Below are positions 1 to 6,304 of a stretch of 6,787 nucleotides of DNA, piece after piece (position 1 is the stretch's first letter; every line of letters starts with the position of its first letter). The stretch covers positions 1-6,787 of the forward strand of contig CAZUVE010000149.1 of the NCBI GenBank assembly GCA_964623735.1, written 5' to 3'. Under the pieces are notes generated by a model that saw nothing but the letters and a program-made list of their open reading frames with translations, had not been told where the DNA came from and ran no database searches. Both the position numbers and the translations under genes were made by a program. The DNA comes from SW-9-67-25 sp964623735 (GTDB lineage Archaea > Halobacteriota > Halobacteria > Halobacteriales > Haloarculaceae).

Positions 1-374
1 CCGGGGAGATTCCGAACGTCCTCGGGATCCGGAACGCGGTGGACTTCGAGAAGGGGTGTTTCGTCGGCCAGGAGGTCGTCTCCCGCGTCGAGAACCGCGG
101 CCGGCCCAGCCGCCGGCTGGTCGGTCTCCTCCCCGGGGCGGTTCCCGACGCCGGCGCGGCCGTCTTCGCCGGCGACGGGGCGGTCGGCGAGGTGACCCGC
201 GCCGCCGAGAGCCCGACCCGCGAAACGCCGGTCGCGCTGGCGCTGGTCGAATTCGGGACCGAGGGGGACCTCTCGGTGCGGGTCGGCGGCGAGGAGGTCG
301 GGGCGACGCGGACGGAGTTACCCTTCGTCGGGGGCTCGGAACAGTCGGCGCGCCTGCCTGCGTACCCCTCGTGA
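1..374 (+). CDS. ygfZ: YgfZ/GcvT-like folate-binding protein, C-terminal part (5' end outside window)
   Basis: This is the last 123 codons of a gene that starts left of the window; the reading frame begins at base 3 and ends with TGA at 372-374. The residues KGCFVGQE (bases 51-74), preceded by a Leu-Gly-Ile-Arg-Asn-Ala-Val-Asp-Phe-Glu stretch, match the KGCYxGQE signature of the tetrahydrofolate-binding fold shared by YgfZ/CAF17 and aminomethyltransferase GcvT. In YgfZ/CAF17 proteins the conserved Cys of this motif is needed for folate-dependent maintenance of Fe-S enzymes. The rest resembles the C-terminal beta-barrel that packs on the folate domain, ending about 95 residues after the motif. 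The Cys-containing KGC form favours YgfZ over true glycine-cleavage T-protein, but without the N-terminal half the two cannot be separated firmly. Haloarchaea often annotate such genes as aminomethyltransferases. No terminator-like T-run follows. Bases 375-479 show nothing recognisable. Confidence 0.85.
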   Translation, partial: GEIPNVLGIRNAVDFEKGCFVGQEVVSRVENRGRPSRRLVGLLPGAVPDAGAAVFAGDGAVGEVTRAAESPTRETPVALALVEFGTEGDLSVRVGGEEVGATRTELPFVGGSEQSARLPAYPS

Positions 375-497
375 GATGGTGGCGTGTCCGTCCCGGCGGA
401 ACGGAGGAGGCGACGTCCGACCCCCACGCCGGTCTCGCTGTCGGCGCTGACGGGACCGGCGGGAAGACTCCGGCAGAGGCTACAACAGAGCCGCGAT

Positions 498-580
498 TAT
501 ACTGGTCGACGGAGTTTCTGATAGATATTCGCCGGGTCGTGACGCGGCAAATTTTATCAACCGTTCCGTCGACCAGTATA
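498..580. repeat. 83-bp element with perfect 16-bp inverted repeats
   Basis: The left arm TATACTGGTCGACGGA (498-513) is matched perfectly in reverse complement by TCCGTCGACCAGTATA (565-580), leaving a 51-bp interior. The symmetry continues imperfectly inward: TGATA at 519-523 faces TATCA at 555-559 at the same distance. The interior is much richer in A+T (for example AAATTTTATCAA, 549-560) than the flanks. The right end coincides with the last recognisable residue of the esterase relic. I see no target-site duplication at the outer edges and no transposase. It may be a MITE-like insertion, a remnant of a larger mobile element, a large transcript hairpin, or paired regulator sites around an A+T-rich promoter-like core. 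Confidence 0.6.
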
Positions 581-822
581 TCCCGTCGACGTACTCGCGT
601 TCGTCGTCGTTGACGCCGTGGCCCATGCCGGGAGATCCGCTTCTCCACGTCGGCGTTCAGTTGCTCGAGAGCCGTCGCCGTCACCTCGACGCGCTCGACG
701 GGACTGTGCGGGTCGGAGTCGCTGCACCCGAGGAAGAACGGCATCCCCTCGAGGTCGGTGCCTGCCGTCACGAGCGGCTGGCCCTGGTGTGGACCGTCCT
801 CGCTGTCGCCGCCGGGACTCAT
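579..822 (-). pseudogene. Phospholipase/carboxylesterase (alpha/beta hydrolase) relic, internally deleted and frameshifted
   Basis: Reading the minus strand from ATG at 822-820 gives an N-terminus with DGPHQGQPLVTAG, which resembles the start of haloarchaeal phospholipase/carboxylesterase proteins. It then passes directly into DLEGMPFFLGCSDSDPHSP, which in that family lies near the C-terminus, just after the catalytic Asp region. The whole core with the oxyanion segment and the GFSQG nucleophile elbow (roughly 130 residues in intact relatives, from memory) is absent; the join falls near bases 745-756. Further on, the frame reads ADVEKRIS and breaks at about 628-634. The expected terminal motif with the catalytic His continues one frame over as GMGHGVNDDEREYVDGI (bases 629 to 579). 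Restoring PGMGH would need about two extra bases in the CCCGG run. The protein would lack the nucleophile Ser and be out of frame for His, so it cannot be an active esterase. Recognisable homology stops exactly at the edge of the inverted repeat at 498-580. The shifted frame itself runs on to TAG at 482-480. Confidence 0.75.
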
Positions 823-981
823 CCGTCGGCCGACGAACGGGAGCGCAATGAGTGTCCCGCTTTACCCGGCGGCGACACCGGTGGCACCGGGAGACACGGG
901 GACAGGCGAACAGTCAGGTACCCGGAGCTCCTACGGCGGCCAATGTCACCACGGACATCCGGGCGCCCGGCCGACGAGCGC

Positions 982-2208
982 GTGACCGATCCCTTCCGGT
1001 TCGCGTACGACGCGCCAGCCATCCGGTGTGGCCGCCACGCCGTGGCGGGACTCGCGGACGAACTCGCCGCCCGGGGGCTGGAGCGCGCGCTCGTCGTCTG
1101 TGGGCGGACCGTCGGCTCGACGCCGGCGGCAATCGACCCCGTCCGCGAGGGACTCGGCGACCGTCTCGCCGGCGTCTTCGCAGAGACGACACCGGAGAAG
1201 CGCCTCGCGACGGCCGCCGACTGTCTCGACGCGCTGGACGACCACGGCGCCGACGTTCTCGTGGCGCTGGGCGGCGGGAGTAGCCTCGACGTCGCCAGGC
1301 TGGCGAGCGTTCTCGCCGCCAGAGTGGCGGACCGGACGGACACGGCGAGCCGCGAGGAGGCCCTCACAGAGGCCGGCCGCGAACTCCAGGAGACGGGGAC
1401 AATCGAGGTGCCCGCCGGGGGACTCGTTCCGGTGGTCGCGGTCCCGACGACGCTCGCCGGCGCGGACATCTCGCAGGGGGCAGGCGTCACGGCCGTGCCG
1501 GAGGGCGGGTTCGTCGACAGACCGGCGGGCGGCGGAGTCTCCGATCCGGGCCTGATGCCGGCGGCGGTCGCCGTCGACGCCGCACTGCTCGAGACGACCC
1601 CGGAGGAGGTCCTCGCCGCGTCGGCGATGAACGGGTTCGACAAGGGGATCGAGACGCTGTACGCGCAGACGGCGACGCCGGTCACGGACGCGACGGCGCT
1701 GCGGGGTCTCTCGCTGTTCCGGGAGGGGGTGCTGGCGTTCGGCAGCGGCGGGCGCGACCCGTGGGTGTTCGACGCGCTCACCCGCGGTGCGGTGCTCGTC
1801 CAGTACGGCGTCTGGCGGCCGGAGGGGACGACCCTCTCGCTGATCCACGCGTTCGGGCACGGCCTGACCCGCAGCTACGGGGTCCAGCAGGGCGCCGCCC
1901 ACGCGGTGATCGCACCCCCTGCCCTCGAGTTCCTCTTCGAGCGGGTCGACGGCCGCCGGGCACTCCTCGCCGGAGCCCTCGGGGCTGGCGGCGCGGACGA
2001 CCCCGCGGCCGCCGTCGTCGAGGCCGTCGCCGAGGTCCGGGACGCGCTCGGCCTCCCGTCGCGCCTCCGGGACGTCGACGGGCCCGACCGCGGGGAGTTC
2101 CCCGGGGTCGCCGAGGCGGTCCTCGCGGATCCGTTCATGACGAACGCGCCAGACAGGCTGGACGCCACCGCGGAGGACATCGAGGGCGTTCTCGACTCGG
2201 CGTGGTAG
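982..2208 (+). CDS. Iron-containing alcohol dehydrogenase family protein, maleylacetate reductase-like
   Basis: A 408-residue protein with the two-domain fold of group III (Fe-type) alcohol dehydrogenases. The N-terminal nucleotide-binding half carries ALGGGSSLDVAR (GGGSS at 97-101, Asp103), which binds the NAD(P) pyrophosphate, and VPTTLAGAD (154-162). The C-terminal helical half carries AMNGFDKGIETLYA (215-228) and HAFGHG (289-294). Family metal ligands are Asp, His, His, His; the aligned residues here are Asn217, Lys221, His289 and Gln303. Asn in the MN...(G/A)(I/V)E.LYA pattern and the PTT-x-AG motif recall maleylacetate reductases more than FucO-type alcohol dehydrogenases. The substrate is unknown. 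The start was set at GTG 982 because the codons between the in-frame ATG at 943 and this GTG use unusual A-ending codons (TCA, CCA, ACA), while homology-like sequence begins right after 982; ATG 943 (421 residues) remains possible. The frame is open back to 610, but that part lies opposite the esterase relic. No clear promoter is seen in 823-981. Confidence 0.85.
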   Translation: MTDPFRFAYDAPAIRCGRHAVAGLADELAARGLERALVVCGRTVGSTPAAIDPVREGLGDRLAGVFAETTPEKRLATAADCLDALDDHGADVLVALGGGSSLDVARLASVLAARVADRTDTASREEALTEAGRELQETGTIEVPAGGLVPVVAVPTTLAGADISQGAGVTAVPEGGFVDRPAGGGVSDPGLMPAAVAVDAALLETTPEEVLAASAMNGFDKGIETLYAQTATPVTDATALRGLSLFREGVLAFGSGGRDPWVFDALTRGAVLVQYGVWRPEGTTLSLIHAFGHGLTRSYGVQQGAAHAVIAPPALEFLFERVDGRRALLAGALGAGGADDPAAAVVEAVAEVRDALGLPSRLRDVDGPDRGEFPGVAEAVLADPFMTNAPDRLDATAEDIEGVLDSAW

Positions 2209-2212
2209 GTAG

Positions 2213-2220
2213 ACTTTTGC
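2213..2220 (+). promoter_or_regulatory. Probable leaderless promoter element before the small membrane-protein gene
   Basis: ACTTTTGC contains a T4 run centred about 27 nt before ATG 2244, immediately after the preceding stop codon. No Shine-Dalgarno sequence lies before that ATG. This is the spacing of a TATA element to a transcription start at or next to the start codon, as is usual for leaderless haloarchaeal genes. Similar TTTGC elements stand at the same distance before the genes at 3194 and 6586. Confidence 0.4.
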
Positions 2221-2243
2221 TGGCGCCCCCGGCAGAGAGGGAC

Positions 2244-2394
2244 ATGCAGAGACTCCGAGCGTTCGACCTCGTGGTGTCGGTGCTCTCTGTCGCGGGCTAC
2301 GCCGCCGGCGTCTGGATCGCCTCCCCCGGGCGCGCTCTCGATCACGGTGTTCATGATCGGGGTCACGCTCGCGGCCATCGGAGGGGGAGAATGA
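2244..2394 (+). pseudogene. Small two-helix membrane protein interrupted by an apparent 1-nt frameshift
   Basis: From ATG 2244 the frame reads MQRLRAFDLVVSVLSVAGY, then AAGVWIASPG, a typical first transmembrane helix. It then becomes unlike a protein (His/Arg-rich, HDRGHARGHRRGR). In the next frame, from about 2331, the sequence reads ALSITVFMIGVTLAAIGGGE and stops at TGA 2392-2394, a good second helix. Removing one G from the CCCCCGGG tract at about 2323-2330 would join both into a 49-residue protein with two membrane helices and a short loop. This may be a real inactivating mutation or a sequencing error in the C5G3 run. The gene follows the dehydrogenase stop by 35 nt, and its stop overlaps the ATG at 2391 by four bases. 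I do not recognise the family. Confidence 0.5.
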
Positions 2395-2438
2395 TCGACG
2401 CCGTCGTCTGCCACTTCTACCGGAGGGAGTGGCTGTGA
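2391..2438 (+). CDS. Possible 15-codon ORF between the two membrane-protein genes
   Basis: ATG at 2391-2393 overlaps the stop of the preceding reading frame (ATGA). GGAGG at 2380-2384 stands six bases before it, a good Shine-Dalgarno match. It encodes MIDAVVCHFYRREWL and ends at TGA 2436-2438, overlapping the GTG start (2435) of the next gene. The tight overlaps suggest translational coupling or a tiny peptide with one Cys and one His. It is too short for composition to prove coding, and the GGAGG sites could simply be chance in G-rich sequence. Confidence 0.25.
   Translation: MIDAVVCHFYRREWL
2422..2426 (+). promoter_or_regulatory. Shine-Dalgarno site that favours the GTG 2435 start
   Basis: GGAGG ends eight bases before GTG 2435, a usable spacing, but only two bases before the alternative GTG at 2429. 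This favours 2435 as the start of the DUF2391-like gene. An internal operon gene in a haloarchaeon is where such a site would be expected, in contrast with the leaderless neighbours. Confidence 0.45.
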
Positions 2439-3046
2439 GCGGGGCCGCCGACACCGGCGAGGGAGGGGGTAGTGCCGGTACCGACGGCACTGACGGCGAC
2501 GCGGGCGACCCCCCAGATCTGGACGACGCGATGGACGAACTGGGGGAACTGGAGGACATCGTCGACTCCCCGGAGGAGCGCAGGCAGGTCAGGGAAGCGA
2601 TGCGGACGCTCAGGCAGGCCCGGCCCCGCACGTTCGGCCGTCTGCGCGATTCCTTCGGCCTGCGCGACGCCGGCGAGGCGCTGATCGGGAGCTTCATCTT
2701 CGGCGTCCCGATGGTCGTCGAGGAGGGAACCCTCGAGGTCGGCGCCTTCATCGCCACCAGGCCGCTGTACATCGCACTGACGGTGGTGCTCGGGCTCGCG
2801 CTCGTGCTGGGTATCCTGCGGGCCGTCGGGTTCGAGAAGGTCGAGGAGGACCTCCTCCTCGGCCTCGTCCCGTTGCGGCTGGTCGGCATCCTGGCGATTG
2901 CCTCCGTGACCGCTCTCGTCCTGATGACGGTGTGGGGGCGCGTCGACTGGGCGGCCGAACCGGCCGTCGCGGCCAGCCAGTCGCTCGTTACTGCCGTCGT
3001 CATGGCGGTCGGCGCGTCGCTCGGGGACATCCTCCCGGGAGCCTGA
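2435..3046 (+). CDS. DUF2391-like integral membrane protein
   Basis: A 203-residue protein. Residues 1-30 are a Gly/Asp/Thr-rich, disordered-looking acidic tail. Residues 31-75 are charged and helical (DDAMDELGELEDIVDSPEE, then an Arg-rich stretch), probably cytoplasmic and possibly a short coiled coil. Four hydrophobic segments follow at about 79-96, 107-131, 145-167 and 178-200, with the ending GASLGDILPG. The order of an acidic DSPEER-type N-terminal segment, GEALIGSFIFGVPMVVEEGT and MTVWGRVDW resembles the haloarchaeal DUF2391 family as I remember it. No catalytic motif or known biochemical role is visible. It appears to be the last gene of a short operon starting at 2244, with translation coupled to the ORF ahead. 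The stop is followed by 147 bp (3047-3193) with no gene; the only notable sequence there is the promoter element of the next gene. Confidence 0.8.
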   Translation: MSGAADTGEGGGSAGTDGTDGDAGDPPDLDDAMDELGELEDIVDSPEERRQVREAMRTLRQARPRTFGRLRDSFGLRDAGEALIGSFIFGVPMVVEEGTLEVGAFIATRPLYIALTVVLGLALVLGILRAVGFEKVEEDLLLGLVPLRLVGILAIASVTALVLMTVWGRVDWAAEPAVAASQSLVTAVVMAVGASLGDILPGA

Positions 3047-3162
3047 CCGGTGTCGTCGCTCCCGGGCTCGCCGCGCCGACGGACGCGGGTGTAGAAACGT
3101 TCGCGTCCTGTATACCGGTCGGTACCGCGATGGGGTGCCACGGCGCGTTCGCCGGGGGTAAC

Positions 3163-3170
3163 ACATTTGC
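3163..3170 (+). promoter_or_regulatory. Probable leaderless promoter element of the phosphoesterase gene
   Basis: ACATTTGC has its T3 run centred 27 nt before ATG 3194, and no Shine-Dalgarno sequence precedes that ATG. The spacing fits a weak TATA element with transcription starting at or near the start codon. Confidence 0.35.
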
Positions 3171-3193
3171 CCGTGGGACGGGACCAGACGCCA

Positions 3194-4534
3194 ATGGCCG
3201 ACAGCGACGACCGTGTCTACTACGTGGTCAGCGACCTCCACATCGGCGGCGACGAGCAACTCGAGGAGGTGGAGTTTCTCGACGAGTTGCTGGAGTTCCT
3301 GGCGGGACTCGAGGGGACCGACGAGAACGCCGAACTGGTGATCAACGGCGACGCGTTCGGCCTCTGGGAGTTCACCGGGATCGAGGGCGTCGGGAAGTTC
3401 GACGTCCTCGAGGAGACCTACCCCGAACTGTTCGCGCAGTTGCGCGCGACCGGCGAGACCGTCCCGATCACGCTGGTCCCGGGCAACCACGACCACGAAC
3501 TGGCCGCCTACGACGAGTACGCCGACCGACTCGCCGCGTACAACGTCGACCTCGTCCGGGAGCGGTCGATCACCAGGCCAGTCGGTGACCGCGCCGTCCA
3601 CTTCGAGCACGGCAACCAGCAGGACCCCAACAACCGGATCGAGGACTGGGGCAACCCCCACGCGACGCCGCTGGGCTACTACTACAACACGCACGTGACC
3701 AGCCGGGCCGGAAAGCTGTCCAACAGGGGCCGGTACAACTGGCTGAAAGACGTCCAGGCGGTCACACCGACCGAGCGGATGCCGGTCTGGCTCCTCTCGA
3801 AGTACTTCTACCGCGAGATGAACCCCCTCCTCCGGTACGCGCTCGTCCCGTTCCTGTTGCTGTTCAACGTCAGCGCGCTCTTTGCGGTCCTCGGCGGTCT
3901 GGACCTCGCAGGGGTCTGGTCGGCGCCGGTCGACGCCACCAGGGCCTTCCTCGAGCAGTTCGGCCTGGCTGGAACGGCCGTCTGGACGTTCCTCGCGGCC
4001 AACGCGGCCGTCGCAGCGCTGCTGTTGCTCGTCGGCGTCCCGCTGTACTTCCTCAGGCGTGACATCAGGAAGACGATCGACCGCTTCGGCCCCTTCGAGA
4101 CCGCCCTCACCGTCGACGCCGGGGCACCCTACGAGGAGGCGGCCCGCGAGGTCTTCGCCGACCGGCCCGAGGTGGCGGTCTTCTGTTACGGTCACACCCA
4201 CCGGCCCGGGATCAGCGAGGTCGACGGCGGACTGCTCGTCAACACCGGCACGTGGCTGAAGCAACTCCACCGCCGCGACGGCGTCATCGGAGTCCTGCCG
4301 CCGGTCTTCTACCCCTCCTACCAGCTGTGTGTGGTCCGGATCACGGCCGCGGACGGGGGCGTGGGCGTGGCTGTCGAGTACGAGGGAGTCGAGAAACCGA
4401 GCCCGGGTACGGAGGAACTCACCCTCACAGAGCGCCTCCTGACCGTGGGGCGGAAACCGGACCCCGCGCTCCCGTCGCGGACGGTCGTCGGCGACGAGCG
4501 GGAACGAGAGAACAGGGACCGCCGGGAGGCGTAG
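3194..4534 (+). CDS. Calcineurin-like metallophosphoesterase with internal transmembrane hairpin
   Basis: A 446-residue protein with the metallophosphoesterase motifs in order: SDLHIGG (Asp14, His16), NGDAF (Asp53), GNHDHE (Asn98, His99), a histidine in FEHGNQQDP (His139), and YGHTH (His334, His336). These residues bind the two metal ions and the phosphate of the substrate. The HGNQQDP block resembles LpxH-like phosphoesterases, but haloarchaea lack lipid A, so the substrate is unknown; a nucleotide-linked or lipid-linked phosphodiester would suit a membrane enzyme. Between His139 and the GHTH motif are two hydrophobic segments, about 212-240 and 262-287, with Arg-Arg just after the second. 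They should form a membrane hairpin that anchors the catalytic domain, with both halves on the same side, probably cytoplasmic. The C-terminal 40 residues are charged and look disordered. The start is ATG 3194, because a T-rich promoter element lies 27 nt upstream; the frame is open nine codons further to 3167. The gene converges on thsA with 46 bp between stops, including the palindrome CCAGTACTGG (4543-4552). Confidence 0.9.
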   Translation: MADSDDRVYYVVSDLHIGGDEQLEEVEFLDELLEFLAGLEGTDENAELVINGDAFGLWEFTGIEGVGKFDVLEETYPELFAQLRATGETVPITLVPGNHDHELAAYDEYADRLAAYNVDLVRERSITRPVGDRAVHFEHGNQQDPNNRIEDWGNPHATPLGYYYNTHVTSRAGKLSNRGRYNWLKDVQAVTPTERMPVWLLSKYFYREMNPLLRYALVPFLLLFNVSALFAVLGGLDLAGVWSAPVDATRAFLEQFGLAGTAVWTFLAANAAVAALLLLVGVPLYFLRRDIRKTIDRFGPFETALTVDAGAPYEEAAREVFADRPEVAVFCYGHTHRPGISEVDGGLLVNTGTWLKQLHRRDGVIGVLPPVFYPSYQLCVVRITAADGGVGVAVEYEGVEKPSPGTEELTLTERLLTVGRKPDPALPSRTVVGDERERENRDRREA

Positions 4535-4580
4535 CCGGGCGCCCAGTACTGGCGGTCTTGGTGGCCTGGAGCCGGCAGTG

Positions 4581-6254
4581 TTACATCATGCCGCCCATGC
4601 CGCCGCCCATGCCGCCCATGCCGCCGCCGGGACCGCCGGGTGCGCCGCCCTCGTCGCCGTCGCCGGACGTCGAGAGGTCGCCGGCCGAGATGATGTCGTC
4701 GATCTTGAGCACGAGGTTTGCGGCCTCGGTGGCGGAGGACATGGCCTGGCGCTTGACGTGGGCGGGTTCGACGACGCCGGCCTCGTAGGTGTCCTCGACC
4801 TCGCCGGTGAAGACGTTCAGTCCGGCTCGCTGGTCGCCCTCCTCGTGTGCGGCGCGGAGGTCGACGAGCGCGTCGATACTGTCGAGGCCGGCGTTGCCCG
4901 CGAGCACGCGCGGGACGAGCTCGATCGAGTCGGCGAAGGCCTCGACGGCGAGTTGTTCGCGGCCGCTGACGCTGTCGGCGTAGTCGCGCAGCCGGCGGGC
5001 GAGTTCGACCTCGGGGGCGCCCCCGCCCGGCAGGACCTGCCCGGAGATGATGGTGTCGGTGACGACGTCGAGCGCGTCCTCGACACCGCGCTCGAGTTCG
5101 TCGACGACGTGTTCGGTCGAGCCCCGCAGCAGGAGCGTCACGCCGTGGGTGACATCGCCGGTCCCCTCGATGTAGAAGAGGCCCGCGTCCTCGTCGCGGC
5201 GGATGGCGGCACTGCCGAGGTCCTCGGCCGTCACGGAGTCGAGATCAGAGACGGTGCCGGCGTCGACGACCTCGGTGAGGAACTCCAGGTCGGACTTCTT
5301 GGCCCGGCGGACCGCGAGGATCCCCTCCTTGGCGAGGTAGTGCTGGACCATGTCGTCGATGCCCTTCTGACAGAGCACGACGTCCGCGCCGACGTCGACG
5401 ATGTCGTCGACCATCCCGCGGAGCTGTTTTTCCTCCTTGTCGAGAAACGTCTGGAGCTGGCTGGGGTCGGTGACGCTGACCTGCGTGTCGGCCTCGGCCT
5501 CGTCGAGTTCCAGCGGCGTGTCCAGCAGGAGGACGTCGGCGTCCTCGAAGTCGGTCGGCATATTCTCGTGGACGGGGTCCTTGTCGACGACACCGCCCTC
5601 GAGGAGTTCCGAGTCGCCGGCCGAGCGGCCGGTCTGTGTCTCGACGTCGACAAAGGCGAGGTCGACCACCACGGAGCCGTCGTCGGCCTCGACGGTCACT
5701 GCCCGTGCGGCGTCGACCGCCAGCCCCGCGAGGACGTCCTTGTGCTGTTCGGCGCCCTTGCCGGTCATCGACGTCTCGGCGACCTTCCGGAGGGTCTCCT
5801 CGTCGTCGCGGTCGACGTCGATGGCGATCTCGCCGACCTCCTCGCGGGCCTGCTCGGAGGCCATGTCGAACCCGCGCATGATCGCAGTCGGGTGGATGTC
5901 CTGGTCGAGCAACTCCTCGCCGTTTTTCAGGAGTTCGCCCGCGGTTGCCACCGCCGTGGTGGTGCCGTCGCCGGCCTCGTCCTCCTGTGTCTCGGCCACC
6001 TCGACGACCATCTCGGCGGTCGGGTTGTCGATGTCCATCTCGTCGAGGATCGTGACGCCGTCGTTCGTGACGGTAATGTCGCCCAGGGAACTGACGAGCA
6101 TCTTGTCCATCCCCTTGGGGCCGAGTGTCGACCGTACCGACTCGGCGACAGCGCGCGCGGCCGCGATGTTGTGCTCCTGCGCGCTCTTGTCCTTCATTCG
6201 CTGGGCGTCGTCGCCCAGAATGATCATGGGCTGGCCCTGCATCTGCTGGCTCAT
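4581..6254 (-). CDS. thsA: Thermosome (group II chaperonin) subunit
   Basis: A 557-residue subunit of the ATP-driven double-ring chaperonin that folds proteins in the archaeal cytoplasm. The N-terminus MSQQMQGQPMIILGDDAQR is followed by the chaperonin ATP-site motifs LGPKGMDKML (44-53), TNDGVTIL (63-70) and the catalytic GDGTTT (95-100). The apical domain and its helical protrusion occupy the middle. Near the C-terminus are LPGGGAPEVELA and SGREQLAVEAFADS, which return to the equatorial domain. The protein ends with an acidic linker and a Gly/Met-rich tail. Length and sequence fit a complete haloarchaeal subunit. DDAQRMKD, DIDNPTAEM and the RAGLNVFTGEVEDT region look closer to the Cct1/ThsA paralogue than to Cct2/ThsB, from memory. 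ATG 6254 was chosen because a TATA box lies about 31 nt upstream, leaving a leader of only a few bases; the open frame further upstream is non-coding in character. Expression is probably heat- or stress-responsive, as in other haloarchaea. It is divergent from pheA and monocistronic here. Confidence 0.96.
   Translation of the reverse strand: MSQQMQGQPMIILGDDAQRMKDKSAQEHNIAAARAVAESVRSTLGPKGMDKMLVSSLGDITVTNDGVTILDEMDIDNPTAEMVVEVAETQEDEAGDGTTTAVATAGELLKNGEELLDQDIHPTAIMRGFDMASEQAREEVGEIAIDVDRDDEETLRKVAETSMTGKGAEQHKDVLAGLAVDAARAVTVEADDGSVVVDLAFVDVETQTGRSAGDSELLEGGVVDKDPVHENMPTDFEDADVLLLDTPLELDEAEADTQVSVTDPSQLQTFLDKEEKQLRGMVDDIVDVGADVVLCQKGIDDMVQHYLAKEGILAVRRAKKSDLEFLTEVVDAGTVSDLDSVTAEDLGSAAIRRDEDAGLFYIEGTGDVTHGVTLLLRGSTEHVVDELERGVEDALDVVTDTIISGQVLPGGGAPEVELARRLRDYADSVSGREQLAVEAFADSIELVPRVLAGNAGLDSIDALVDLRAAHEEGDQRAGLNVFTGEVEDTYEAGVVEPAHVKRQAMSSATEAANLVLKIDDIISAGDLSTSGDGDEGGAPGGPGGGMGGMGGGMGGMM
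4584..4651 (-). repeat. Gly-Met repeat coding the thermosome C-terminal tail
   Basis: On the plus strand, CATGCCGCC-type units recur from 4584 and encode the tail GGMGGMGGGMGGMM, preceded by GGAPGGPGG, on the minus strand. Such GGM tails project into the chaperonin cavity in thermosomes and GroEL. The short repeats make the segment prone to slippage and to misassembly. Confidence 0.8.
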
Positions 6255-6280
6255 AGTCAAGTCGAACTTTGTATGTGGTT

Positions 6281-6291
6281 CTATATAAATT
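6281..6291 (-). promoter_or_regulatory. TATA box of thsA
   Basis: On the minus strand the sequence reads AATTTATATAG, a strong archaeal TATA element, centred about 31 nt before ATG 6254. Transcription should start about four to six bases before the ATG. No Shine-Dalgarno sequence is present in the short leader (TTCGACTTGACT before ATG), which agrees with an almost leaderless mRNA. Confidence 0.8.
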
Positions 6292-6304
6292 GTGGTGATT
6301 GCGA

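Noticed and set aside
610..981. In-frame 5' extension of the dehydrogenase ORF (up to 124 extra residues)
   Set aside because: The extension lies opposite the esterase relic, which explains the sequence better; its residues do not resemble the family N-terminus, which begins just after 982.
3111..3126. TATACCGGTCGGTACC as a promoter or operator
   Set aside because: The TATA-like part has no start codon at a fitting distance on either strand, and the symmetry is only two adjacent 6-bp palindromes.
946..3141. Very long open frame on the minus strand (about 730 codons) across the dehydrogenase and DUF2391-like genes
   Set aside because: It is Arg/Ser/Pro-rich, matches no family and is opposite two well-supported genes; long antisense frames are normal in G+C-rich haloarchaeal DNA with few stop codons.
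2417..4270. Long minus-strand open frame opposite the phosphoesterase gene
   Set aside because: The composition is that of antisense codons of an acidic protein (Val/Asp/Gly/Arg-rich, no motifs); the plus-strand gene has all catalytic motifs.
4543..4552. CCAGTACTGG palindrome between the convergent phosphoesterase and thsA genes as a terminator
   Set aside because: It is only 10 bp with no loop and no T-run on either strand; not enough to call a terminator.
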